DNA of 64,000 bases from Sulfurimonas sp. Its GTDB lineage: Bacteria > Campylobacterota > Campylobacteria > Campylobacterales > Sulfurimonadaceae. This document shows, one piece after another, positions 1 to 8,387 of this stretch (positions are counted from its first letter, which is position 1; every line of letters starts with the position of its first letter). Location: contig NZ_JAQTOD010000001.1 of assembly GCF_028713515.1 (NCBI RefSeq), forward strand, positions 772,138-836,137. Direction: 5' to 3'. The notes beneath the pieces were generated by a model. That model saw nothing but the letters and a program-made list of their open reading frames with translations, searched no databases and had not been told where the DNA came from. Position numbers and translations under genes: made by a program.

Positions 1-197
1 CCGACGAGCCAACAGCAGCACTTGATGGACAACGAGCACTCTCGGTTATGCAACTGCTTAAAAAACTCTCAGCTGAGCAAGGAGTTGCAATTGTAGTTGT
101 AACGCATGATGAGCGAATGTTGCCACTTTTTGACAGAATTTTAAGAGTTGAGGATGGATTTGTTAAAGAAGATAAAGAGATTAAAGAATTTAGCTAA
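1..197 (+). CDS. ABC transporter ATP-binding protein, C-terminal fragment (cut by window edge)
   Basis: Only the last 64 or so residues are in the window, read from base 3 to the TAA at 195-197. They begin inside the Walker B/D-loop segment (D-E-P-T-A-A-L-D) and include the switch histidine in V-V-V-T-H-D, which is diagnostic of an ABC ATPase nucleotide-binding domain. The spacing of these motifs and the short tail resemble the LolD/MacB/DevA-type exporters that work on lipoproteins or substrates at the outer face of the inner membrane, but the substrate cannot be told from this fragment. mutS2 follows 35 bases downstream on the same strand, without an obvious terminator between them. Confidence 0.85.
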   Translation, partial: DEPTAALDGQRALSVMQLLKKLSAEQGVAIVVVTHDERMLPLFDRILRVEDGFVKEDKEIKEFS

Positions 198-232
198 AAT
201 TGCAAATAAATATAAAATTTTTATAGGCAGTT

Positions 233-2452
233 ATGAAAACAGATAAATTATCAAAAACAGAAATTATTATAAACCAACTGGATTTAAATGAACATATAAA
301 CTCTTTTAAAAGTTTTTTCTCAAGAGAGAGCGAGCTTTATATCGAGGGCGACCAAGAGCTTCACTATCGCTACATAAAGGCACTTGATGCTATAGAGTTT
401 AAGGCACCGCCAAAGGTTGCTGACTTTACAAACATAAAACTTCATCTACTAAAACATGGTATTTTAAACTTTGAGCAGATTTTTGAGATAGTAAAAGTTG
501 TTAGATACTTTCGCTATTTTAAAAGCAGGGAAGTTGATGGAATCATCGGCGAATGGATGAGTAAGTTTGTTATAGATGTAAAGTTCACAGAGGTCGAGAA
601 GTATTTTACTCATGATGGAAAATTTGAAGAGAATCTGGACACAAATCTTTTTGGTTTAAGTGCGAAGATAAAAGAGCATAAAAATAACATAAATGACTCT
701 CTAAGAAGACTTACAACCAGCTCAAAACTCTCCTCTTATCTCATTGACACGCAAGTCCATCTCATAAATGATGAAGAGTGTCTTTTGGTTCGTGGCGGTT
801 TTAACCATGTTCTAAAAGGTGCTCTTATTGGACGAAGCAGCAGCGGTGGTTTTTATGTCTCTCCTGACACTATCTTAAAAGCAAAAGAGCAGATTCGCTA
901 TATAAATCAAGAGCGAGAAGCCATCTTTTACAGTTATGCAAAAGAGTTTTCTATCAAATTTTTTGACCTTCAGCCATTCATATCTTTCATAGACAAAGAG
1001 TTTACAAAGTTTGACAACTATCAGGCAAGAGTTCTTTTTGCAAGAAGTTCAAATTTGCAGATTGTTAAGTCAAAAAAAGATTCAAAGATTGTCTTAGATG
1101 GCTTTATCCACCCTGCTCTGCATAAAGCAAAGCCCATATTTGTGGACTTTTCTAAAAATATTTTGATGATTACAGGTGTAAATGCTGGTGGAAAAACTAT
1201 GCTCTTGAAATCAATTCTATCATCTGTGTTTATGGCAAAATATATAATTCCTATGAAATTAAACGAGAATAACTCACATATTGGCTCATTTAAAAACATC
1301 CTAGCTATTATTGATGACCCTCAAAATGTAAAAAATGACATCTCAACATTTGCTGGACGGATGCAGGAATTTTCTAAGATTTTTGATTACAACAACTCTC
1401 TTGTTGGAGTTGATGAGATAGAACTAGGAACCGATAGCGACGAAGCAGCGGCACTTTTTAAGGTTATGCTTAGCGAACTGATACAAAGAGGACACAAAAT
1501 AGTTGTAACAACCCATCACAAACGCCTAGCCGCACTAATGGCTGATCGTGATGATGTTGAGCTTATGGCGGCTATCTATGATGAAACAAACAGAACCCCT
1601 ACTTATGAGTTTATCCATGGGATTATTGGTAAAAGTTACGCATTTGAAACTGCGAGTCGCTATGGAATCTCAAACAAGATAGTTAGTGAAGCAAAGAAGG
1701 TTTACGGCGACAACAGCGAAAAACTAAATATACTTATAGAGCGAGGCTCACAACTAGAGAGAGAGTTAAGACAAAAACATAAAGTTGTTGACGAGAGAAT
1801 AGAAAAGTTAAAAATACAAGAACTAGAGCTAAAAGAGCAGAGACAAAGAGATTTTGATGAGCTTCAAAAACAGAAAGATTCCCTAATTCACAGTTATGAG
1901 ATTGCCATAAATGAAGCAAAATCTGCCGCAAAAGCTGGCGATATCAAAGCTATTCATAGAGCTATGGATAAGGCAAACAAAAAGCTGCCTCCTCCGCCAA
2001 AAGAGCAACCAAAAGTAGATGTTGCGTTTAAGATGGGAGATGTTGTAAAGTATCACGCCCAAAAAGGGACAATAGTTGCTATTAACGATAAAAAAGATGC
2101 AATTATAGAGATTGACGGAATGAGAGTCAGAGTCAAAACAACACAACTAAAACATACTAAAATAGTAAGCTGCAAGCCAAATACCGATATAAAAGTAAGT
2201 GTAGAAAAAAGAGCTGGATTAAAATGCGACTTGCATGGTCTAAGAGCCGATGAAGCAACAGAAGTGCTTGACAAATTTTTATCAGATGCGCTGCTTGCTG
2301 GCTGGGATGAAGTTATAGTTTACCATGGCATCGGTACTGGAAAGCTCTCTTATGCAGTTAAAAATTTCCTTAGTGTTCATCCTAGTGTTAAAAAGTTTGA
2401 AGATGCACCGCAAAGTATGGGTGGATTTGGGGCTAAAATAGTATCGCTTTAG
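233..2452 (+). CDS. mutS2: Endonuclease MutS2
   Basis: This is a 739-residue MutS-family ATPase with a C-terminal Smr nuclease domain, the usual MutS2 architecture and close to the usual length. A MutS core precedes the ATPase; the Walker A motif G-V-N-A-G-G-K-T lies near residues 315-322, the Walker B V-D-E-I-E near 393, a Lys/Glu/Gln-rich coiled coil follows at about 500-590, and the Smr domain with its D-L-H-G-L-R motif starts near 665. MutS2 proteins lack the mismatch-binding domain of MutS. They are linked to suppression of recombination, repair of oxidised DNA (studied in Helicobacter) and, in Bacillus, ribosome rescue. The gene ends 3 bases before the converging pgaD stop, so no separate terminator fits between them. 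Confidence 0.93.
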   Translation: MKTDKLSKTEIIINQLDLNEHINSFKSFFSRESELYIEGDQELHYRYIKALDAIEFKAPPKVADFTNIKLHLLKHGILNFEQIFEIVKVVRYFRYFKSREVDGIIGEWMSKFVIDVKFTEVEKYFTHDGKFEENLDTNLFGLSAKIKEHKNNINDSLRRLTTSSKLSSYLIDTQVHLINDEECLLVRGGFNHVLKGALIGRSSSGGFYVSPDTILKAKEQIRYINQEREAIFYSYAKEFSIKFFDLQPFISFIDKEFTKFDNYQARVLFARSSNLQIVKSKKDSKIVLDGFIHPALHKAKPIFVDFSKNILMITGVNAGGKTMLLKSILSSVFMAKYIIPMKLNENNSHIGSFKNILAIIDDPQNVKNDISTFAGRMQEFSKIFDYNNSLVGVDEIELGTDSDEAAALFKVMLSELIQRGHKIVVTTHHKRLAALMADRDDVELMAAIYDETNRTPTYEFIHGIIGKSYAFETASRYGISNKIVSEAKKVYGDNSEKLNILIERGSQLERELRQKHKVVDERIEKLKIQELELKEQRQRDFDELQKQKDSLIHSYEIAINEAKSAAKAGDIKAIHRAMDKANKKLPPPPKEQPKVDVAFKMGDVVKYHAQKGTIVAINDKKDAIIEIDGMRVRVKTTQLKHTKIVSCKPNTDIKVSVEKRAGLKCDLHGLRADEATEVLDKFLSDALLAGWDEVIVYHGIGTGKLSYAVKNFLSVHPSVKKFEDAPQSMGGFGAKIVSL

Positions 2453-2455
2453 TTA

Positions 2456-2899
2456 CTATTTTATTGAAATTTGATTCTCTAAATCTACTATATGTCCATG
2501 GTTATCATGATGTATAGTTATTAGTTGAGTATCCATTGACTCTTTTAGTTTCTCACTATCTACTTTGAAATAATCTGCATACTCATCAAACTCATAAATC
2601 AGATGTTCGCTTGGGGCAACATGTCGGTTTAACCATGACAAAATAAATAAAACGATCGGAGTAGCGACCAACATCACTACTGCGTGTTCAAATGTTACTG
2701 CCGAAACTTCATCAAAAATAACTGATGATATCTCATCAGCAGGTGCATCCAAGTTAATCATTTTATAAAAAACATGAAATAGTGGTTTCCAAAGATATAT
2801 CCAACCAGCCCACAATAAAACAGTCACCGCGTCCCAAACCAATTTCTTACGAAGAGGCAACTCATGGCGCTTATTGATAATCAAAGTTTCATGATTCAT
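2456..2899 (-). CDS. pgaD: PgaD, poly-beta-1,6-N-acetyl-D-glucosamine synthesis accessory protein
   Basis: This 147-residue membrane protein has two hydrophobic segments (about residues 20-45 and 70-92) and a cytoplasmic tail, as in PgaD. In E. coli PgaD forms the inner-membrane synthase with PgaC, and together they bind c-di-GMP, which activates polymerisation. Its ATG overlaps the pgaC stop by 4 bases, so the two are translationally coupled. The PgaD family is weakly conserved, so position directly after pgaC, size and topology carry the call as much as sequence does. Several c-di-GMP enzymes elsewhere in this window could supply the activating signal, but that link is inferred. Confidence 0.85.
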   Translation of the reverse strand: MNHETLIINKRHELPLRKKLVWDAVTVLLWAGWIYLWKPLFHVFYKMINLDAPADEISSVIFDEVSAVTFEHAVVMLVATPIVLFILSWLNRHVAPSEHLIYEFDEYADYFKVDSEKLKESMDTQLITIHHDNHGHIVDLENQISIK

Positions 2900-4218
2900 A
2901 TATCAACCTTCATGGAGGATTTGTCTTCGGTGTTTGTTAGCTGTTGATGAACACCCCTATCTGGACTAACCCATCTAGCACGAGTTTTTTTGCCAAATAT
3001 AACCTTTGGAAGCGCAACAACGGCCGTAAAAAGATTTAAAAACCAAAAAGCAAATGGATACCAAATCATCCAAAAATAATTTTTTCCCAAGCCTTTATCA
3101 TAATGACCATCTAGCCATTTACTAATTGCAAACTGTATTAGACATGCGCCAATCAAAATTACGCTACCTTGATCAGGCAAAATTGGTGATTCATTAGGCA
3201 TCAGATAGTTAACTGGAACAAACAGACCAACAATCCACACCAAGATAACCAAAACCATACTGTAAGCCCAAATCATACTCAACATCAACTCAATCATAAG
3301 CCCCCAAAGATGTGTCTGTTTATGCAAAAACAGAACTCTAAAGTTTTTAAACATTACCTGAGCACCACCCATTGCCCAACGAAGGCGTTGATTCCATAAT
3401 CCTTTGATAGTCTCTGGCATTAAAATCCAGACTAAAGATTTAGGCTCAAAACGAACATCCCAACCATTTCTCTGTAGCTTCCATGTTATATCAATATCTT
3501 CAGTCAACATATCAGGGCTCCAGTAACCAACTTCATGAACTGCAGATTTTCTAAAGCCAGCAATTACACCAGAAATCGTAAATAGACGCCCAAAGCTTCT
3601 TTGTGCTCGCTTTATCATACCAACAATAGAAGAGAACTCTCCAACTTGTATTTTGCCAAGCAGGCTTGTACGGTTTCGTATTCTTGGATTGCCAGTTACG
3701 GCTGCTACTTGCGGATAATGCACAAAATGTTTAGCCATCCAGTAGAGGCAATATGGATCAATCAGGGCATCTCCATCTATGCAAACAAGATACTCATATT
3801 TTGCTAAAAGTGCTCCAGCTTGAAGCCCTAATGCTTTACCTTGATTTTGTGCTAAGTTGACAACTTTCAGTCTTGGATTATTTTTTGCAAGCCCCACCAA
3901 TATCTCTAGCGTGTTATCTTTGCTTCCATCATTGATAGCTATTACCTCAAAATCAGGATATATAACATTAAGAGCATAAGAGATTGTCTCAATAGCATTT
4001 TGACCTTCGTTGTAACATGGAATTAGGATAGATACGCCAGGCCAACTCTCGCCAACTTCGAGTTCTGGAATCGTCTGATTAACATACTTTCTCTCATTTT
4101 TAAAGTAAAAAAATATAGCGCCAATCATCCATAGAGTTGACATGAAGAGCGGATAGTAAAATACATAACCAAGAACTGCATGCCAAACAAAGTGCCACAA
4201 TACATAAAAATCTGTCAA
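2896..4218 (-). CDS. pgaC: PgaC, poly-beta-1,6-N-acetyl-D-glucosamine synthase
   Basis: This 440-residue processive family 2 glycosyltransferase builds poly-beta-1,6-GlcNAc from UDP-GlcNAc and moves it across the inner membrane. An N-terminal transmembrane segment leads into the GT2 fold: the nucleotide-sugar site D-G-S near residue 97, the metal-binding D-G-D near 148, the catalytic T-E-D near 238 and the Q-x-x-R-W motif (Q-R-L-R-W) near 278. Three or four C-terminal transmembrane helices follow. It sits between pgaB (9 bases upstream) and pgaD (4-base overlap). Alternatives such as hyaluronan or cellulose synthase are less likely because of the PgaB and PgaD neighbours. Confidence 0.93.
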   Translation of the reverse strand: MTDFYVLWHFVWHAVLGYVFYYPLFMSTLWMIGAIFFYFKNERKYVNQTIPELEVGESWPGVSILIPCYNEGQNAIETISYALNVIYPDFEVIAINDGSKDNTLEILVGLAKNNPRLKVVNLAQNQGKALGLQAGALLAKYEYLVCIDGDALIDPYCLYWMAKHFVHYPQVAAVTGNPRIRNRTSLLGKIQVGEFSSIVGMIKRAQRSFGRLFTISGVIAGFRKSAVHEVGYWSPDMLTEDIDITWKLQRNGWDVRFEPKSLVWILMPETIKGLWNQRLRWAMGGAQVMFKNFRVLFLHKQTHLWGLMIELMLSMIWAYSMVLVILVWIVGLFVPVNYLMPNESPILPDQGSVILIGACLIQFAISKWLDGHYDKGLGKNYFWMIWYPFAFWFLNLFTAVVALPKVIFGKKTRARWVSPDRGVHQQLTNTEDKSSMKVDI

Positions 4219-4227
4219 AAACTATCC

Positions 4228-6249
4228 TTACTTATTTGATGTGACATTGCTTGGCACTATCGTGTGCATTCGTAATGGTTTTTTTGTAAAATCTTCTCTT
4301 ATTGCATCTGCATTGGGGATGTTTTTATACTGATTATCAGGATAATACGCGATGTGATGCACACCTAAGTCATAAAGATGTCTTATGGTCTGACTAAGCT
4401 CAGAAGATGAGATAGCCTCACTATTTTTTCTCCAATCTACACTCTGCAGCTCCATAACCGTGCGCTCTAAACCGCACTTATCCTCTTTTACTCTTTTTAC
4501 AATATTATCATAGAACTCTGTCGAATTGCTTGCTTGTTCCATATATGGCATCGCCATAATCGCTGTGTAATCATATTTTTTTATTGAATCTTTTAATGAC
4601 TGAGCATACCACTCCTCTGCGTTATCACTTAGTGCAACTTGTGCGTATAGATTGCGAGCTGTCTTGAGCCCTGGTTGCTCATTTCTTACAATCTGAGCCA
4701 ATTCCATTGCAAAATCATCCAAATACTCAGTTTTGAGTCTTGTCCACTTAGCAAACTGCTTTTTATCTGCTCTTATTTTGGCAACACTTTGTGATAATCC
4801 CCACTTCTTGTATTGCAATCTAGCTGCTTTGCTGTCATCTTCAAAATCAGACAGAGTCACATCATCATGAAATATTATTCCATCAATATAAACTGATTTT
4901 GCCAAATCCTCATAAATCTCTTTAATCACTTTTTGTGCTTTTGGAGAAAATGGAGAGAGTCGTGGATACCCCATGTTTAGGTGGGTTGGATCAACTTGCA
5001 GTGTTACTACCAAATCTTTTGCGGCAGGACTATTTTTAGGTAACTCCCAAGCTATGACAGGCATCCAAGCATAGATTCGTTTCACTTGTGTGCGAGTTGC
5101 TATCTGCCAAGATACTCTGTTGAACAGATTGGCGCGCATTGGTATATTTCGATTTGGAAAATAGACATAATCCGCCGCACCATTGGCATCAGGGTCGGCG
5201 AAGGCTTGAAGATAAACTGTATTTATTCCCAGCTTTTTTATTCTATCAAGCAAACCACCGAGATTTTTTTCTTGTTGATTTGGATCTGGATCATAAATAT
5301 AATCTAAGTCAATATGCGCCGCCTTTGTTGTGCGAGCATCGTCTGTGAAATTAGCATTTCTCACCAACATATTTAGTTTTAAATCAGGAAGTGTCATTTT
5401 CCCTTCAACCAATATTCGTCGAAGTCTAGATAGTGGCGTAATCTTTGTGTTACTTCCATCATCTAGCGTTAGTCCAATAGGCATCCCTAACTTATTTGCG
5501 ATTTTAGTTACTTTGGTGTTATAGTATCCATATGGCCAAACCATCACGCGAGGTTTTTGTCCTGTGTATTGCTTTAAAAAATTACTGTTTTCCAGTAAAT
5601 CATCATGAACTCGTTGTTCATAACATGTCTCATCCTCACAAACTTGTTTATCTGGAAACCATTGACGAGTTCTAACTGCCGGCTGTTTGTTGCCTTGAGG
5701 ATTTCCAAGTATCCCTTTGTGTGCTAAATATGAATGACTAGCAATCTCAACTAAACCGCTAGCAACCATCTCTTTAATCTCTTTTTGACTTAAAAACTTA
5801 CTTCGGTCAATCATATGCCCATCAAAATCCACCTTCTCTTTTGACTTTAACCAACCGCCAACAAGCGCGATTACTGTTGGAATTTTATATTTTTTCAAAA
5901 CAGGATAAGCATTGGCATAAACAGACTGATAACCATCATCAAAAGTAAGCAAAACTGCCTTATCTGGCAATAATTTTGAATTTTTTCGATATCTTAAAAT
6001 ATCATCCACACTAACGAAGTGGTATCCATTATCTATAAACCAGCGTATCTGCTCATTAAAATGTTCTGGAGTAACCGTATATGTTGAGTCTAGTGTCTCG
6101 CCTTTAGCGGCTATTTCGTGATAACTTAGTATTGTAAACTCATTGACATTTTGATCTCTACTGCAAATATTTGGCAACTCGTTTGCCACCACAGAACCGC
6201 TCACAACAACCATTAATGCAAAGATTAGTTTTAACATTGGTTTTAACAT
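4228..6249 (-). CDS. pgaB: PgaB, poly-beta-1,6-N-acetyl-D-glucosamine N-deacetylase
   Basis: This 673-residue periplasmic enzyme partly deacetylates PNAG before export; E. coli PgaB has nearly the same length. An N-terminal signal sequence (residues 1-23) is followed by a NodB-type deacetylase domain with T-F-D-D-G-Y at 102-107 and the metal ligands H172 and H177 spaced as in family 4 carbohydrate esterases. From about residue 310 comes the second, glycoside-hydrolase-like PNAG-binding domain with an I-I-F-H-D-D-V motif. Unlike E. coli PgaB there is no lipobox: the signal region ends V-V-A-N-E-L with no cysteine at the right place, so the protein is predicted to be soluble in the periplasm. 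It heads the pgaBCD operon; no pgaA porin gene is adjacent. Confidence 0.92.
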   Translation of the reverse strand: MLKPMLKLIFALMVVVSGSVVANELPNICSRDQNVNEFTILSYHEIAAKGETLDSTYTVTPEHFNEQIRWFIDNGYHFVSVDDILRYRKNSKLLPDKAVLLTFDDGYQSVYANAYPVLKKYKIPTVIALVGGWLKSKEKVDFDGHMIDRSKFLSQKEIKEMVASGLVEIASHSYLAHKGILGNPQGNKQPAVRTRQWFPDKQVCEDETCYEQRVHDDLLENSNFLKQYTGQKPRVMVWPYGYYNTKVTKIANKLGMPIGLTLDDGSNTKITPLSRLRRILVEGKMTLPDLKLNMLVRNANFTDDARTTKAAHIDLDYIYDPDPNQQEKNLGGLLDRIKKLGINTVYLQAFADPDANGAADYVYFPNRNIPMRANLFNRVSWQIATRTQVKRIYAWMPVIAWELPKNSPAAKDLVVTLQVDPTHLNMGYPRLSPFSPKAQKVIKEIYEDLAKSVYIDGIIFHDDVTLSDFEDDSKAARLQYKKWGLSQSVAKIRADKKQFAKWTRLKTEYLDDFAMELAQIVRNEQPGLKTARNLYAQVALSDNAEEWYAQSLKDSIKKYDYTAIMAMPYMEQASNSTEFYDNIVKRVKEDKCGLERTVMELQSVDWRKNSEAISSSELSQTIRHLYDLGVHHIAYYPDNQYKNIPNADAIREDFTKKPLRMHTIVPSNVTSNK

Positions 6250-6428
6250 ACAGTATCTCTCTTCACTATTATTAATATAACTACACTCATTGGACTTTTA
6301 TAAAAATTTATATTTATATTGTATCTCAACTCCTCTTTTAAATCTCCAATATTTTAGTAAAATTATCGCTAATATATAGTTTTTACAGCAAAGTGCTTGC
6401 ATAAATTGATTAATTTTTATGGTTCTGA

Positions 6429-6434
6429 TAAAAT
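6429..6434 (+). promoter_or_regulatory. Candidate -10 element before the HI0933-type gene
   Basis: TAAAAT preceded by TG-A lies 22 bases before the ATG at 6457, in the divergent region between pgaB and the flavoprotein. The upstream sequence is T- and A-rich without a clear -35, as is common for Campylobacterota sigma-70 promoters. The call rests on sequence likeness only. Confidence 0.4.
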
Positions 6435-6456
6435 GTACTCACAAGGAATATAGTAT

Positions 6457-7647
6457 ATGAAAAAAGTAGCGATTGTTGGCGGTGGAGCTTCTGGACTTAT
6501 TTGCGCCATATTTTGTGCCAAAGAATCTTTGATTGTGGATGTTTATGAGCAAAACTCAAGATGTGCCAAAAAGATTTTAGTCTCTGGAAATGGGCGTTGT
6601 AACATAACAAATAAGAATCTCTCATCAAGCGACTATTTTTCAGAAAATTCATTATTTGTAGAGTTTGCCATAAAAGAGTTTGGATTTATAGGATTTGAAA
6701 AATTTTGCCAAAGCATAGGTCTTTTACTTGATATCAAAGATGATGGACGAGCTTATCCGCTGAGTAATGAGGCAAAAAGTGTCGCATCACTTCTTGTGAA
6801 CCACGCTAAAAATCTCGGTGTAAATTTTCACACAGACACAAAAATCTCTGATATAAAAAAACTTCTGTATGACTATGATGCGGTAGTCGTCGCTACTGGC
6901 TCTGAAGCAGCCTCTCATCTTGGCGGAAATAGAGATGGAGTTAATTTTGCACAGGAGTTTGGACACAACATCATTCCCACTTATCCATCACTAGTTCAAC
7001 TACATTTAAACTCTCAAATAGCAAAAAAAATGAGCGGAGCCAAAATTGATGGTGAAGTAACGCTGCTTATAAATAATAAAAAAGAGCTCTCATGCAGTGG
7101 CGATATACTTTTTACAGATTATGGCGCCTCTGGTTTTGCCATCTTAGATATCTCTCAACGAGCAAGCATTGCTTTAATGGAGTTTTCAAGCGTTGCTATA
7201 GCCATAAATCTACTTCCAAAATTTGATGCTCAAAAACTGTCAAACCATATAAATAAAATGGCTTTATCGGAGCCAAAATTTAGCATTATTGATATTTTAA
7301 GCGGACTTATTCCTATTAAAATCGCAGTTGGAATATTGGAAGATTTAAAAATTCAAACATTAATAAGCGGGGATGAAATCGGGATAAAACTCAGTAAAAA
7401 AATAGCAAATTCTCTTTTATCTTGGCGCTTTGAAGTAACAGATACACACAGTTTCCGTCACGCAGAAGTAAGCGGCGGTGGAATCGATACAAGCGAAATA
7501 AACCCAAAAACTTTTGAATCGCTAAAACAAAAAAACCTCTACTTCTGCGGAGAAGTTTTAGATGTAGTAGGTCGCCGTGGCGGCTACAACTTCGCCTTTG
7601 CATGGGCAAGCGGGTACTTAGCGGCTAGGAATATAGCAAAATCATAA
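6457..7647 (+). CDS. HI0933/YhiN-family NAD(P)/FAD-dependent oxidoreductase
   Basis: This 396-residue flavoprotein has the N-terminal dinucleotide-binding motif G-G-G-A-S-G-L at residues 8-14 and the family's S-G-N-G-R-C-N-I-T-N motif near 42-51. The C-terminal FAD-binding signature V-V-G-R-R-G-G-Y-N-F lies near residues 372-381. HI0933-like proteins are widespread and their reaction is unknown; structures show a BaiN-like fold, and one relative (BaiN) is a bile-acid reductase, which is unlikely to be the role here. The gene has its own short promoter region and stops directly against the stop of the converging beta-lactamase gene. Confidence 0.88.
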   Translation: MKKVAIVGGGASGLICAIFCAKESLIVDVYEQNSRCAKKILVSGNGRCNITNKNLSSSDYFSENSLFVEFAIKEFGFIGFEKFCQSIGLLLDIKDDGRAYPLSNEAKSVASLLVNHAKNLGVNFHTDTKISDIKKLLYDYDAVVVATGSEAASHLGGNRDGVNFAQEFGHNIIPTYPSLVQLHLNSQIAKKMSGAKIDGEVTLLINNKKELSCSGDILFTDYGASGFAILDISQRASIALMEFSSVAIAINLLPKFDAQKLSNHINKMALSEPKFSIIDILSGLIPIKIAVGILEDLKIQTLISGDEIGIKLSKKIANSLLSWRFEVTDTHSFRHAEVSGGGIDTSEINPKTFESLKQKNLYFCGEVLDVVGRRGGYNFAFAWASGYLAARNIAKS

Positions 7648-8373
7648 CTACTCTTTAGCTCTAAAATAGTCTAAAGCTATCCGCTTTGCCTCTGCTCCGT
7701 TTGCTCCCTCGCCTTTTATATTAAAAACAAAAACTTTTCCGCTTTGCCCGTTTTCTATAAAACCGACAAACCATCCTATACCGCCGCAGCTTCCCGTTTT
7801 TGCGGCGATCGTGTATCCATCTTTTTTTTCTATGGTCATAATATCTTTTACCGTATTTATGTTCTGTTGCAAAAACAAAAGATCGTTGCGAACAAATCTC
7901 GAGAGAAAATCAATCTGTTCATTCGGTGAGATGGCAAGACTTCCGCTTCCTAACCAAAAGTCGCTAAGAGTGCGTGATGTATCCATATTACCGTATTTAG
8001 TCCCCTTAACATATTCTGCCATTCTCTTATAACCTATGCGTCTTGCCATCTCTTGATAGAACCAAACGGTAGATTCCGCGATAGCCGAGCGCATAGAGTG
8101 ATCACGATTCCACGCCTCATACTCACGCACAACCCCATCCCACTTTATACTCTCATTCTCATCTTCTACGGCTTTTACTTCAAGAGCTATCAAGCTGTTT
8201 AAGATTTTAAATGTAGAACACGGCGAGTATCTCTCATTTTCACGCTCTCCGAAAACAACTCTTTTAGAGCTGTTTAGATCTAGTATAACAGCACTTCCGT
8301 CATACTTTCCAAAATTTGGTTCGACTGCAAAAAGAGCTATCTGGATGATAGAAAATAGTAAAAACTTTAGCAT
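7648..8373 (-). CDS. Class D (OXA-type) beta-lactamase
   Basis: This is a 241-residue secreted serine beta-lactamase. A short signal peptide occupies about residues 1-16. All class D signature boxes are present in order: S-T-F-K with the acyl-enzyme serine at 53 and the lysine (normally carboxylated) at 56, S-T-V at 101-103, Y-G-N at 127-129, the W-L-x-x-G-S-L-x-I-S stretch at 140-149, and K-T-G at 192-194. An AAGGAG ribosome site sits 5 bases before the ATG. The gene begins 14 bases after the dgt stop, so it is cotranscribed with dgt. Chromosomal OXA enzymes are known in Campylobacter and Arcobacter; the spectrum cannot be read from sequence. There is no nearby transposase or integron. Confidence 0.93.
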   Translation of the reverse strand: MLKFLLFSIIQIALFAVEPNFGKYDGSAVILDLNSSKRVVFGERENERYSPCSTFKILNSLIALEVKAVEDENESIKWDGVVREYEAWNRDHSMRSAIAESTVWFYQEMARRIGYKRMAEYVKGTKYGNMDTSRTLSDFWLGSGSLAISPNEQIDFLSRFVRNDLLFLQQNINTVKDIMTIEKKDGYTIAAKTGSCGGIGWFVGFIENGQSGKVFVFNIKGEGANGAEAKRIALDYFRAKE

Positions 8374-8387
8374 AAATACTCCTTTGC

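Noticed and set aside
1021..1299. Minus-strand open frame inside mutS2
   Set aside because: It is the antisense shadow of the MutS2 ATPase domain and has no ribosome site or family likeness.
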